This document shows positions 25,407-34,811 of a stretch of DNA of 64,000 nt, piece after piece. A program made the translations under genes and the position numbers. Source of the stretch: Actinomycetales bacterium (lineage in GTDB: Bacteria > Actinomycetota > Actinomycetes > Actinomycetales > Dermatophilaceae); the NCBI GenBank assembly GCA_016710645.1, contig JADJVI010000043.1, forward strand, positions 129,167 to 193,166, written 5' to 3'. The notes below the pieces were generated by a model that was not told the origin of the DNA, did no database searches, and saw only the letters and a list, made by a program, of their open reading frames with translations. The stretch's first letter is position 1. The number at the start of each line of letters is the position of its first letter.

Positions 25407-26854
25407 CCGACGATCTCCATTCGCACCGACCCTGCCTCGACGTCGACAGCGGTCACTCGGACAGTGACGTCGGTGCCAGGCTTGGCCGACCCGGCCGCCA
25501 GGCCCACGACCGCCGGGTCAAGCAGTTGCACGACCGGCATGCCCTTGGAGGTCACGTCGACGACCGAACCGGAAAAGTCCCGACCCACCGACCCGGCAAG
25601 CACCGCGGCTTCAACCGCATCCGTGCTGGCCCGCTCGACGGCGGACGCCCGCCGATCACCCTGAGCCATGAGGTCAGGCAGGGCCGGCAGCGCCTCGCGC
25701 ACCCATCCCGGCACCGGCGATCCCGAGCACAGCGATTCGCAGACCACCAGCCCGAAGCGATCGACAAGCCGGCGCAAAGGCGCCGTCACGTGCGCGTAAG
25801 GGGCGGCCACGGCGGCGTGAGTGCGGACCGACGGCGCTTCCCCCTCGAACGGGGTGTAGCCGGCGCCGCGGAAGAGCGAAGTCGCCTCGTGGATGAGGGC
25901 CAGGTGGCGCGTGTTGTGGCGGTCCAGCGAGCGCAGAAAGTCGCCGTAGCGCTGGCCTTGGGGCCACGGCACTCCGAGCGCCGTGGCCTGGCGCCGGAAC
26001 CGCTTGACCGCCCCAGGCTCGGGGTCGGGCATGGTCCGCAGGATGCCGATGCCGCCGCGCAACATGATGTCGGCCGCCGCCATGCCGGTCATGAGCGAGA
26101 TCTGGGCATTCCAGTCCTCGGCCGGCACCGGTGGGCGCAGCTCGATGACATAGCCGCCGAACCCGTCGGGGTGAACCTCCTGCTCGGGCATCGGCAGCGA
26201 AGCTCCACCTCGAGCCGACTCCAACGCGGCCCGTTTGCCGCCGATCTCGCGCAGCAACACGACTTGTTCGTCAGGAGTGCCCGCGTCGACGTCAGCCTGG
26301 ACGCTGACATAGTCCCGCCGGACTTGACTGCGCACCATCGCTCGCGCTACTCCGGCGCTCGTGACGGTGCCGTCGGCGGCCAACCGCAGATCCCACACGT
26401 ATGCCGGTCGCACCTGGTCCGGCAGCAGGCTGGCAGCCGCTTCGCTGAGGACCGGAGGATGCAAGGGCACTCGACCGTCCGGGGCATAGATGGTCAGGCC
26501 GCGGGCGCGCACCTCGGTGTCGAGCGCCGATCCCGGGGTGACGAAGTGCGGCACATCGGCGATGGCATAGCGCACCCGATATCCGTCGCCGTCCCGCTCC
26601 AGGGCCATCGCCTGGTCGAGGTCCATCGATCCCACCGGGTCGAGGGTCCAGAACGCCACATCGGTGAGGTCGGCCGGCGCGCTGGGGTGACTGTCAGCCG
26701 CCGCCTGGGCATCCGCGAGGGCCGCGCTGGAGAAGTCCTGCGGGACCTTGAGGTCGGTCCTGATCTGGGCGAGGCGGCGCAGCAGTGCGTCGGTCGTCGC
26801 AGCGTCGGCCGGGGCCGCCGGCGTCGGCAGGACCGTGATGTGGCGGCTGGGCAT
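25397..26854 (-). CDS. RNB-domain exoribonuclease
   Basis: RNase II/R-family 3'-5' exoribonuclease, 485 residues. The catalytic RNB domain occupies most of the protein: DPVGSMDLDQAMAL holds the metal-binding aspartates and YAIADVPHFV follows. An OB/S1-like segment of about 60 residues closes it (GRDFSGSVVDVTSKGMPVVQL). N-terminal cold-shock domains of E. coli RNase R are missing, which is normal for this short actinobacterial type. TAGGGT (26861-26866, minus strand) ends six bases before the ATG at 26854, so I prefer that to the GTG two codons earlier. Its 3' end overlaps the fructosamine kinase gene tail to tail. Confidence 0.9.
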   Translation of the reverse strand: MPSRHITVLPTPAAPADAATTDALLRRLAQIRTDLKVPQDFSSAALADAQAAADSHPSAPADLTDVAFWTLDPVGSMDLDQAMALERDGDGYRVRYAIADVPHFVTPGSALDTEVRARGLTIYAPDGRVPLHPPVLSEAAASLLPDQVRPAYVWDLRLAADGTVTSAGVARAMVRSQVRRDYVSVQADVDAGTPDEQVVLLREIGGKRAALESARGGASLPMPEQEVHPDGFGGYVIELRPPVPAEDWNAQISLMTGMAAADIMLRGGIGILRTMPDPEPGAVKRFRRQATALGVPWPQGQRYGDFLRSLDRHNTRHLALIHEATSLFRGAGYTPFEGEAPSVRTHAAVAAPYAHVTAPLRRLVDRFGLVVCESLCSGSPVPGWVREALPALPDLMAQGDRRASAVERASTDAVEAAVLAGSVGRDFSGSVVDVTSKGMPVVQLLDPAVVGLAAGSAKPGTDVTVRVTAVDVEAGSVRMEIVGQR

Positions 26855-27007
26855 GGCCACACCCTAGTCACCGAAGGCACCACCTGCCGGGCCGCCGAGC
26901 CGCTACGAAAAGGTTACTCGGAACGAGTTAGCGACCGCTCCCGGCGGGCTACCTGGGAGAGGCCAGCGACGCCTCGCGACGACCAACCACGCCACTACGC
27001 TGCGAGC

Positions 27008-27754
27008 GTGATCGTCCTGCTGCCCCCGTCCGAGACCAAACACGAGCCTCGGCGCGGAGCACGATTGGCCCTCGGCACCCTGTCCTTCCCCGAGCTCACC
27101 CCAGCCCGCGAGACGGTGCTCTCGGCTCTGCTGGAGATCAGCGGACGACCGGACGCCTGCCAGCTCCTCGACGTCTCCCCCGGCTTGGCCGACGTGGTCG
27201 CCCGCAACCAGCGGCTGCGGGAGCTCCCCACCGCAACGGCAGGTCAGATCTACACCGGCGTCCTCTACGACGCGCTCGACCTGCCTTCCCTCGACTCCGC
27301 TGCCCGAGCGCGGGCCACCCGTCGACTGGTCGTCGTCTCGGCGCTGTTCGGAGCCCTACGGATCAAGGACCGCATCCCGCCTTATCGCCTCGCGATGGGC
27401 GTGTCCCTGCCGACCCTGGGAGCCCTCGGACCGATGTGGCGCCCCCATCTCGATCCGGTGCTCACTGCAGCGGCTGGATCGGGCCTGGTCATCGATGGGC
27501 GCTCCGCGGCATACCAAGCTGCCTGGGTGCCCCGCGGCGACCTGGCCGAGCGCTGGGTGCACCTGAGGGTCCCCGGCGTGAGCCACGCCGCCAAACACAC
27601 TCGCGGCCTCGTCGCGCGAGCGGTGTGCCGGCATACCGGCTCTCTTGCCTCGGTGCCCGCGCTTGCCCGGGCGCTGGAAGCCGACTTCGAGGTGACCGTC
27701 CATTGCCCGGCGCGGCCCGGAAAGGGCTGGACACTGGACGTGCTCGCCCGCTAA
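27008..27754 (+). CDS. yaaA: YaaA-family peroxide stress protein
   Basis: YaaA/DUF328 protein of 248 residues. In E. coli YaaA lowers free iron and limits DNA damage under hydrogen peroxide; in actinobacteria the role is assumed. The N-terminus VIVLLPPSETKHEP is the family signature, followed by LFGALRIKDRIPPYRLAMG and DGRSAAYQAAW. It starts with GTG at 27008, exactly six bases after TACGCT (26996-27001), so it is likely leaderless. The stop overlaps the end of the convergent RNase H/phosphatase gene by four bases. Confidence 0.9.
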   Translation: MIVLLPPSETKHEPRRGARLALGTLSFPELTPARETVLSALLEISGRPDACQLLDVSPGLADVVARNQRLRELPTATAGQIYTGVLYDALDLPSLDSAARARATRRLVVVSALFGALRIKDRIPPYRLAMGVSLPTLGALGPMWRPHLDPVLTAAAGSGLVIDGRSAAYQAAWVPRGDLAERWVHLRVPGVSHAAKHTRGLVARAVCRHTGSLASVPALARALEADFEVTVHCPARPGKGWTLDVLAR

Positions 27755-29004
27755 GAGCGGCCTACCTCGCTGCGGTGCTCCACCCAGTTGATCGCCGGAA
27801 TCGACAGGTTGCCGTCAGCCCACAGGTCGACGATCGAGATCGACGCGGGGTCGGTCGCCAGGGTCCAGAACCGCTCGGGCGCTATCCCCAGCAGGTGGTT
27901 GAGCACGATGAGAATCGGCACTCGACTGGTCACGACGACAGTCACGCCGGTGCCCGGAGCCACGACCGACCATGCTCGGTGCACTCGGGTGGCGACATCA
28001 GCGCGGGACTCGCCACCCGGCGGCGGATAGGCCGGATCCATCCGCATGCGGGCCAACTTCGCCGGATGGCGTGCCGCGATCTGCTCGAAGGTCAGCCCGT
28101 CCCACTCCCCGAACGACCGCTCGTCCCAGTCCGAGTCGCGAGCGGGCTCGACTCCCAGCGCGGATGAGATGGCATCGCCAGTCGACATGGCTCGCGCCAG
28201 GCAGGAGGTGACGACCCGCATCTGCGGGGGCACGTCCGCCGAGACGGGTATGCCGTGCACCACCGCCGCGACGGCGGTCGCCACCGCCTGTGCTTGGGCC
28301 TGACCGGTCGCATTGAGCGGGGGGTTCGACCCGCCGCGACCGTCCAACCGCCCGGAGACGGTGTTGTCGGTGACCGCGTGCCTGACCAAGATGATGCGGT
28401 GCGGATCGGTGAGCACCGGGCCTCGACCGGAGTCAATGGCCGCGGTGGTGGAGACGCTTGCTCCACCGTCGGGTGACGAGCTCGCGGCCATGGAGTTGCC
28501 CTCGACAGCGGGGCGGGAGAGGTCGGAGCGTGGTGAGTCGTTGGAGGTGGATCCGTCGGCCGCGATGAGTCGGTCGATGTGCTCGCCGTCCATGCCCTTG
28601 TTGGAGAGGGCATCCGCGGCGGCATTGTCGGCACGAGGTATCCAGGTGTAGCGCACTCGACCACCGGCATCGGCGATCTGGCGCACCAGAGCCCGGGCCT
28701 GGGCAGCCAGACGCCGCATGTCTTCGTGTTTGATCTGCCAGCGACCGGCCATCTGCTCGACGACCAGCTTGGAATCCATCCGCACCTCGACGTCGGCGTC
28801 TGGCGCGAGACGGAGAACGCCCTCCAGGCCGGCGATCAAACCGGAGTACTCCGCGACGTTATTGCTGGCCAGCCCGAGCGGCTCGGCGCGCTCCAGGAGC
28901 ACCTGTCGAGTCCGGCCGTCGCGAACCAGCGCACCGAACCCGGCCACGCCGGGATTACCCCGTGAACCGCCGTCGGCCTCGACGACGAGGTGGCGTCCGG
29001 CCAA
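27751..29004 (-). CDS. Bifunctional RNase HI / histidine phosphatase
   Basis: Two-domain protein, 417 residues, as Rv2228c of M. tuberculosis. Residues about 1-135 are RNase HI (LVVEADGGSRGNPG, NNVAEYSGLIAGLEG, MDSKLVVEQMAGRW, ADNAAADAL), cutting RNA in RNA-DNA hybrids. After a Ser/Ala/Thr linker, residues about 205-410 are a histidine-phosphatase domain with catalytic His in ILVRHAVTD (RHA rather than the common RHG) and the ERSFGEWDG and GGES motifs; in relatives this is an alpha-ribazole or acid phosphatase. It follows the zinc ribbon gene by three bases and belongs to that operon. Confidence 0.92.
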   Translation of the reverse strand: MAGRHLVVEADGGSRGNPGVAGFGALVRDGRTRQVLLERAEPLGLASNNVAEYSGLIAGLEGVLRLAPDADVEVRMDSKLVVEQMAGRWQIKHEDMRRLAAQARALVRQIADAGGRVRYTWIPRADNAAADALSNKGMDGEHIDRLIAADGSTSNDSPRSDLSRPAVEGNSMAASSSPDGGASVSTTAAIDSGRGPVLTDPHRIILVRHAVTDNTVSGRLDGRGGSNPPLNATGQAQAQAVATAVAAVVHGIPVSADVPPQMRVVTSCLARAMSTGDAISSALGVEPARDSDWDERSFGEWDGLTFEQIAARHPAKLARMRMDPAYPPPGGESRADVATRVHRAWSVVAPGTGVTVVVTSRVPILIVLNHLLGIAPERFWTLATDPASISIVDLWADGNLSIPAINWVEHRSEVGRS

Positions 29005-29007
29005 GGC

Positions 29008-29748
29008 CTAGATCCCCGACTCGGCGGTGCGCACGAGAATGCGGCGGCATTCCTCGCACCGCAGCACCTCGTCGACAGGCGCATCGCGCAACCGACCGAG
29101 GTCGACCTGATTGAGCTCCAATCGGCAACCGCCGCAACGACGTTGGCGCAATTCCGCAGCACCGATCCCGCCATTGGAGGCGCGGATCCTGCTGTAGACA
29201 GCCAATAGATCCTCACCGACATTCGGCAGGACAGCCGCTCGTTGAGCACCGACCTCGGCCGCTTCGGCGTCGAACCCCGCGATCGCTTCGTCCCGCGCCT
29301 GGGTCACGGAGGCAATCGTGGCGTCGAGGTCAGCCCGCTGGGTCTGCAGCCGAGCCACATCGGCTTCCAGGCCCTCCGCGCGCTCCATGACTTCCAGCTC
29401 GATGTCCTCCAACTCGCTTTGGCGGCGGGCCAACGACACGAGTTCGTGCTGGATCGCCTGCAAGTCCTTGGCCGTGCCGGTGCCGGAGTCCAGGCGGCGC
29501 TGGTTGCGCTCGGCTCGGTCGCGCACCAGTTGCACATCCGACTCGGCCTTGGCCACCTCGCGCTGGATGTCATCGAGCGCCGTCTGGGCCAAAGCCACCT
29601 CGCGGTCCAGGGCAGCCGATTGCTGGGCGAGCGTCGTGAGCTGGGCGTGCTGGGGCAACGTGGTCCGGGCGTGGTCGAGTTGGTCCAGACGGGTGTCGAG
29701 AGCCTGCAGGTCCAACAGCCGCAGCTGGCGGAGCGGGTCGGCTTTCAG
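29008..29748 (-). CDS. Zinc-ribbon coiled-coil protein (Rv2229c type), CTG start
   Basis: 246-residue protein: a long coiled coil (residues about 5-180, heptads of Leu/Ala and charged residues) followed by a C4 zinc ribbon, RRCGGCRLEL...VLRCEECRRIL. Family role is not firmly known; structural relatives bind nucleic acid. No ATG or GTG is available. The family's N-terminal (M)KADPxxQLRLLDLQ begins exactly at a CTG at 29748, preceded by GGAGG with a six-base spacer, and this CTG overlaps the nif3 stop as CTGA. A CTG start with translational coupling is therefore the best reading. It precedes the RNase H/phosphatase gene. Confidence 0.88.
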   Translation of the reverse strand: MKADPLRQLRLLDLQALDTRLDQLDHARTTLPQHAQLTTLAQQSAALDREVALAQTALDDIQREVAKAESDVQLVRDRAERNQRRLDSGTGTAKDLQAIQHELVSLARRQSELEDIELEVMERAEGLEADVARLQTQRADLDATIASVTQARDEAIAGFDAEAAEVGAQRAAVLPNVGEDLLAVYSRIRASNGGIGAAELRQRRCGGCRLELNQVDLGRLRDAPVDEVLRCEECRRILVRTAESGI

Positions 29749-30596
29749 TGCGCACCTCCGGCGTCGATCGCGCCGACCACGAAATCCCAGGGGTCGGTGC
29801 GTAGGGTCGAGACGTAGGTCTCCACCGTAGTCCCCTCGGGCGAGCCGCCGGACAGCGCCGCGAGCAAGCGCTCCTGCGCCGAGGCCAGCCAGAGCCACTC
29901 GGTCGCCCAGTGCCCGGCGTCGACGAGATACGGCGGACCACCGCGGGCTTCCTCCCGAGCCTCGGACGCGGGATGGTGGCGTAGATCCGCGGTGACGTAT
30001 ACGTCGGCCCCGGCCGCCCGGACCGCGGCGAAACGGTCGTCGCCGGAGCCCCCGAGCACGGCCACCCGGCATACCGAGGCAGTCGCCGGGCCAGACACCC
30101 GGATGCCGCCCGCCGTGGGCGGGAGCTGGGCCGCGAGCGCTTCCACGAATGCCCGCAGGGTGGTGGGCGCGGCCAACTCGCCCACCCGGCCGAGCGGCTG
30201 GCCGTCCTCGATGTCCAGGGGCCGCACCTGGGTCAGCCCGCAGGCCGCGGCGAGGGCGTCGCTGACGCCAGGGTCGGCGACGTCGGCGTTGGTGTGGGCA
30301 CAAAAGATCGCCAGATCCGCGACGACAGCCCTGGTGATGGCGGCGCCCTTGGCGAAGGTCGTTGCGACAGAGTGGATTCCGCGCAGCAGTAAGGGATGAT
30401 GGGTAATGAGCAGGTCGGCCCCTGCAGCGATGGCCTCGTCGATGACGGCCAGCGTGGGGTCGACGGCGAGATGGATGCGCCGCACCGGTTGGTCGGGGTC
30501 GCCGGTCACCAGCCCGACCCGATCCCACCCGAGCGCGGTCTCGGGCGGGTAGAGCGCGTCGAGGGCGGTCAGGACGTCGCGCAGAAGGACGCTCAT
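29745..30596 (-). CDS. Nif3-like dinuclear metal-centre protein
   Basis: NIF3/YbgI family protein of 283 residues, forming toroidal hexamers with a two-metal site; true activity unknown (GTP cyclohydrolase-like or phosphatase suggestions). Metal ligands: ITHHPLLL, CAHTNADVADPG and a C-terminal DAGHWATEW. The ATG at 30596 starts one base after the 3' end of the tRNA-Val gene, so any ribosome site would lie within the tRNA; the family start MSVLLRDVLTALDALYPP supports this codon. First gene of a nif3 - zinc ribbon - RNase H/phosphatase operon, probably transcribed with the tRNA. Confidence 0.92.
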   Translation of the reverse strand: MSVLLRDVLTALDALYPPETALGWDRVGLVTGDPDQPVRRIHLAVDPTLAVIDEAIAAGADLLITHHPLLLRGIHSVATTFAKGAAITRAVVADLAIFCAHTNADVADPGVSDALAAACGLTQVRPLDIEDGQPLGRVGELAAPTTLRAFVEALAAQLPPTAGGIRVSGPATASVCRVAVLGGSGDDRFAAVRAAGADVYVTADLRHHPASEAREEARGGPPYLVDAGHWATEWLWLASAQERLLAALSGGSPEGTTVETYVSTLRTDPWDFVVGAIDAGGAH

Positions 30597-30597
30597 G

Positions 30598-30671
30598 TGG
30601 GCCCGGCCGGGTTCGAACCGACGACACCCGCGGTGTAAGCGCGGTGCTCTGACCAGCTGAGCTACAGGCCC
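30598..30671 (-). tRNA. tRNA-Val (TAC)
   Basis: 74 bases folding as a full cloverleaf: acceptor GGGCCTG with CGGGCCC (one G-U), D arm with GCTC...GAGC, anticodon stem CCGCG/CGCGG with loop CTTACAC giving anticodon TAC, and T arm with GGTTCGAACCC. Discriminator A; no CCA encoded. The nif3 ATG begins one base beyond its 3' end. Confidence 0.95.
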
Positions 30672-30752
30672 CAAGCGGCGGAGAACGACCCGGTATGCCG
30701 GTCGCCACCGTCGCGGCGGTTCATTGTGCCACCGACGCCCCGGCTCCGGGTG

Positions 30753-31229
30753 TCACCCCTCCCGGCGCAAGTCCGCCAACGCCGTCCGGTAGTCGGAGAA
30801 GTCGCGAGCCAAGCCGGTCGGGTTGACCTCGGTCCAGCGCACGATGCCTTCGCGGTCGAGCAGGAAGGTCCCCCGCTGCGCGAAGCCCTTCTCGGCATTG
30901 AAGACCCCGAATCGACGGGCGACGTCCCCATGCGGCCAGAAGTCGGACAGCAGCGGGAAGAAGTAGCCCTCGGCGTCGGCCCAGGCGCGCAGCGCGAACA
31001 TCGGGTCGCACGAGATCGCCAGCACCTGGATGCCATCGTGTTGGAAATCCTCCAGACCGTCGCGGACCGCCCGCAACTCGCCGGTGCAGATGCCCGAGAA
31101 AGCGAACGGCACGAAGACCACGACGACGTTGCTGTGCTCGCGCACAGTCGCCAGCGACACCTCGGTCCCGAGGTGGTCGACCAACGTGAAGTCGGGGGCC
31201 CGATCTCCGACGGCCAGAGGAGCACTCAT
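30753..31229 (-). CDS. ahpE: AhpE-type peroxiredoxin
   Basis: One-cysteine peroxiredoxin that reduces peroxides and peroxynitrite, 158 residues. Peroxidatic Cys48 sits in PFAFSGICTGEL, the AhpE form of the PxxxTxxC motif; no resolving cysteine is evident (Cys74 in ISCDPM is conserved for other reasons). MAPDF-type start APDFTLVDHLGTEV. It stands between the tRNA-Val/nif3 block and the DUF3052 gene, as in M. tuberculosis Rv2238c-Rv2239c. Confidence 0.93.
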   Translation of the reverse strand: MSAPLAVGDRAPDFTLVDHLGTEVSLATVREHSNVVVVFVPFAFSGICTGELRAVRDGLEDFQHDGIQVLAISCDPMFALRAWADAEGYFFPLLSDFWPHGDVARRFGVFNAEKGFAQRGTFLLDREGIVRWTEVNPTGLARDFSDYRTALADLRREG

Positions 31230-31364
31230 ACGGTCAGTCTGCCAGCCCGCGCCGACAGCGCGCGGCCGCTCGCGGGTATGCCGTGGGGCCAGATATCCCG
31301 CCTGGCCAGTGAGGCAGTAGGGCGAACGCCCGGGTCGCTATTGGTATGCCGGGCGGCGGGGTTT

Positions 31365-31790
31365 TCAGCGACGTGCCGAACGGGGGGCGACAAGTCGAGC
31401 GACGGTCCAGTTCCGCGACACGTTGGCGACCCCGGCCGGATGCAGTCCCGCCGTGACGGCAGCATCCTCAATGTCGCTGGGCTCGACATGGCCCCGTCGT
31501 CCGGCTCGCGGCGTGCACAGGACGAGGAAACCGCGGTCCACGAGATTGGTTAGGGCATCGACGAGCGTGTCCACCAGGTCACCGTCGTCGGCTCGGAACC
31601 ATACGAGCACAGCGTCGGCACCGTCGGTGTAGCCCTCGTCTTCGAGGGGGCTGCCGACCACCTCTTCGATGGCTAGTCTCAGGTCTTCATCAACGTCGTC
31701 GTCCCACGCGAACTCCTGGACGATCTGCCCAGCCGCGAAACCGACCTTGGTCAGCATCGTTGCCTGCGCAGCCTCCGCCTGCCCTTGCAC
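31365..31790 (-). CDS. DUF3052 protein
   Basis: 141-residue acidic cytosolic protein conserved next to aceE in actinobacteria (Rv2239c position). It shows LTKVGFAAGQIVQEFAWDDDVDEDL and DADAVLVWFRADDGDLVD-like segments typical of the family. Function unknown. The GTG at 31790 is preceded by AAAGGA about ten bases upstream. Divergent from aceE across 230 bases that hold one copy of the dispersed motif (31917) but no gene. Confidence 0.88.
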   Translation of the reverse strand: MQGQAEAAQATMLTKVGFAAGQIVQEFAWDDDVDEDLRLAIEEVVGSPLEDEGYTDGADAVLVWFRADDGDLVDTLVDALTNLVDRGFLVLCTPRAGRRGHVEPSDIEDAAVTAGLHPAGVANVSRNWTVARLVAPRSARR

Positions 31791-32024
31791 GGACCTGTCC
31801 GTCCTTTCGTGATCCTGATGGCGGGGACTGACCCCTGTTCAGTTCAGTCTGCCGCAGCGACCCGGCGTTGTGGGTAGTTGCGGGGGTGAGATCACGCACC
31901 AGATTTCGGCGAGCGGACGGCATACCCGCGTCTCATCCGAGCCGTCCCATCTCGTGACTCAGATGTGACGTAGACCGCTTTCGGGTAGAGGATGGGGGCA
32001 GCCACTGCAGAAAGGACCCACACC

Positions 32025-34811
32025 GTGTCAGGCCAGTCCGGACCCATCTTCAACGGCATCCCGAGCCAACTCCCCGACACCGATCCCGAGGAGACCCAGG
32101 AATGGGTGGAGTCGCTGCAGGGAGTCATCGACGGGCAGGGCCGCACCCGCGCGCGCTACATCATGCTGCAGTTGCTGGCGCAGGCCCGCGGCCAGCAGGT
32201 GGGGGTCCCCTCGCTCACGGCGACCGACTACATCAACACCATCCCGCCGGAGCGCGAGCCATGGTTCCCCGGGGATGAGGACATGGAGCGGCAGTACCGG
32301 CGCTGGATCCGCTGGAACGCCGCGGTCATGGTGCACCGGGCACAGCGCCCCGGCGTCGGCGTCGGTGGGCACATCTCCACCTATGCCTCGGCGGCCACGC
32401 TCTACGAAGTCGGGATGAACCACTTCTTCCGCGGCCCGGACCACTCCGGCGGCGGCGACCAGGTCTTCTTCCAGGGTCACGCAGCGCCGGGGATGTATGC
32501 CCGCGCCTTCCTCGAGGGCGTGCTGGCGGAGGAGGACCTCGACGGCTTCCGCCAGGAGAAGTCGCACCTGGTCGACGGCACGATCCGCGCCCTGCCGTCC
32601 TATCCGCACCCCCGGTTGATGCCGAAGTTCTGGCAGTTCCCCACGGTGTCGATGGGCCTGGGCCCCATGAACGCCATCTACCAAGCGCAGTTCAACCGCT
32701 ACCTGCACCACCGCGGGATCAAGGACACCAGCGGACAGCGGGTCTGGGCCTTCCTCGGTGACGGCGAGATGGACGAGCCCGAGTCGCGCGGTCTGCTGCA
32801 GCTGGCCGCCAACGAGGAACTCGACAACCTCACCTTCGTCATCAACTGCAACCTGCAGCGCCTCGACGGTCCGGTGCGTGGCAACGGCAAGATCATCCAG
32901 GAGCTGGAGGCCTTCTTCCGGGGCGCCGGCTGGAACGTCATCAAGGTCGTGTGGGGCCGCGGCTGGGACCCGCTGCTGGCCGCCGACCGCGACGGCGCGC
33001 TCGTGCACATCATGAACGAGACGAGCGACGGCGACTACCAGACCTTCCGCGCCAACGACGGCGCCTATGTCCGCGAGCACTTCTTCGAGCGTGACCCGCG
33101 CACGGCCAAGATGGTCGAGAAGCTCACCGACGAGCAGATCTGGAACAACCTGCGCCGCGGTGGTCACGACTACCGCAAGGTGTATGCCGCCTACCTCGCC
33201 GCCATGGAGCACACCGGTCAGCCGACGGTCATCCTCGCCAAGACCATCAAGGGCTTCACCCTGGGTTCGCACTTCGCCGGCCGCAATGCCACGCACCAGA
33301 TGAAGAAGCTCACCCTCGATGACCTCAAGGGTTTCCGCGACCTGCTGCGCATCCCGATCAGCGACGCCCAGCTCGAGGCCGACCCCTACCAGCCGCCGTA
33401 TTACCACCCCGGTCCCGAGGACCCGGCGATCCAATACATGTTGGCCCGCCGTCGTGCCCTGGGTGGCTCGGTGCCCTCGCGACGTACCGCCCACGTGCCG
33501 CTGCCGCTGCCGCCGGCCGACTCCTACGAGGCGATGAGCAAGGGCTCGGGCAAGCAGCAGATCGCCACGACGATGGCCTTCGTGCGCCTGCTCAAGGACC
33601 TCATGCGCGACAAGGGTTTCGGTTCGCGGGTGGTGCCGATCATCCCGGACGAGGCGCGGACCTTCGGGATGGACTCGTTCTTCCCGACCATCAAGATCTA
33701 CAACCCGCATGGCCAGAACTACACCCCGGTCGACGCCGAGCTCATGCTCGCCTACCGCGAGTCCGAGCAGGGCCAGATCCTGCACCTGGGCATCAACGAG
33801 GCCGGCTCGATGGCCGCCTTCACCGCCGCTGCCACGGCATACGCGACCCATGGGCAGCCGATGGTGCCGATCTACATCTTCTACTCGATGTTCGGCTTCC
33901 AGCGCACCGGTGACTCGATCTGGGCGGCTGCCGACCAGATGAGCCGCGGCTTCCTCATCGGTGCCACCGCCGGTCGCACGACGCTCACTGGTGAGGGTCT
34001 GCAGCACGCCGACGGCCACTCGCCGCTGCTGGCCGCGACCAACCCGGCCGTGGTCACGTACGACCCGGCCTTCGGCTACGAAATCGCCCACATCGTGCGC
34101 GACGGGCTGGAGCGGATGTACGGCGAGGGCGACGAACATGTCGACGCCCGCGGCCGCAACCGCGACGCGATCTACTACCTGACCGTCTACAACGAGCCGA
34201 TCGTCCAGCCGGCCGAGCCCGACAACCTTGACGTCGAGGGCCTGGTCAAGGGGATGTACCTGCTCAAGAAGGCCGACACCGAGGGGTGGCAGCACCAGCC
34301 CGCCCGCGCTCAGTTGTTGGCCTCGGGTGTTGCCGTGCCGTGGGCGCTGGAGGCGCAACGGCTGCTCGCCGACGACTTCGGCGTTGCCGCCGACGTCTGG
34401 TCGGTCACCTCGTGGACCGAGCTGCGCCGGGACGGTTTGGCCGCCGATGAGCAGGCCTTCCTGCACCCCGAGCAGCCGGCCCGCACGGCATACGTGACCG
34501 AAGCGCTCTCCGCCACCCAGGGGCCGGTCGTCGCGGTGTCGGACTACATGCGCGCGGTCCAGGACCAGATCCGGCCCTGGGTCCCGGGCGACTTCGTGAG
34601 CCTCGGCGCCGACGGGTTCGGTTTCTCCGACACCCGGGCTGCGGCTCGGCGGTTCTTCCACATCGATAGCCCGTCGATCGTCGTGCGGACCCTGCAGGCG
34701 CTGGCCGCTCGCGGCGAGGTCGACCCGCAACTGGCCCGGGATGCGGCCGACAAGTACCGCCTGCTCGACATCACCGCCGGCACGACGGGCAACGCCGGAG
34801 GCGATGCCTGA
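32025..34811 (+). CDS. aceE: Pyruvate dehydrogenase E1 component, homodimeric type
   Basis: Thiamine-diphosphate enzyme that decarboxylates pyruvate and passes the acetyl group to the lipoyl E2. 928 residues, full length, closely following M. tuberculosis AceE (GDEDMERQYRRWIRWNAAVMVHRAQ, FLGDGEMDEPESRG with the ThDP motif, QRTGDSIWAAADQM). The start is the GTG at 32025, eight bases after AAAGGA (32011-32016). An in-frame ATG at 31992 lacks a spaced ribosome site. No lipoyl domain, as expected; E2 and E3 genes are not in the window. The methyltransferase gene overlaps its 3' end. Confidence 0.97.
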   Translation: MSGQSGPIFNGIPSQLPDTDPEETQEWVESLQGVIDGQGRTRARYIMLQLLAQARGQQVGVPSLTATDYINTIPPEREPWFPGDEDMERQYRRWIRWNAAVMVHRAQRPGVGVGGHISTYASAATLYEVGMNHFFRGPDHSGGGDQVFFQGHAAPGMYARAFLEGVLAEEDLDGFRQEKSHLVDGTIRALPSYPHPRLMPKFWQFPTVSMGLGPMNAIYQAQFNRYLHHRGIKDTSGQRVWAFLGDGEMDEPESRGLLQLAANEELDNLTFVINCNLQRLDGPVRGNGKIIQELEAFFRGAGWNVIKVVWGRGWDPLLAADRDGALVHIMNETSDGDYQTFRANDGAYVREHFFERDPRTAKMVEKLTDEQIWNNLRRGGHDYRKVYAAYLAAMEHTGQPTVILAKTIKGFTLGSHFAGRNATHQMKKLTLDDLKGFRDLLRIPISDAQLEADPYQPPYYHPGPEDPAIQYMLARRRALGGSVPSRRTAHVPLPLPPADSYEAMSKGSGKQQIATTMAFVRLLKDLMRDKGFGSRVVPIIPDEARTFGMDSFFPTIKIYNPHGQNYTPVDAELMLAYRESEQGQILHLGINEAGSMAAFTAAATAYATHGQPMVPIYIFYSMFGFQRTGDSIWAAADQMSRGFLIGATAGRTTLTGEGLQHADGHSPLLAATNPAVVTYDPAFGYEIAHIVRDGLERMYGEGDEHVDARGRNRDAIYYLTVYNEPIVQPAEPDNLDVEGLVKGMYLLKKADTEGWQHQPARAQLLASGVAVPWALEAQRLLADDFGVAADVWSVTSWTELRRDGLAADEQAFLHPEQPARTAYVTEALSATQGPVVAVSDYMRAVQDQIRPWVPGDFVSLGADGFGFSDTRAAARRFFHIDSPSIVVRTLQALAARGEVDPQLARDAADKYRLLDITAGTTGNAGGDA

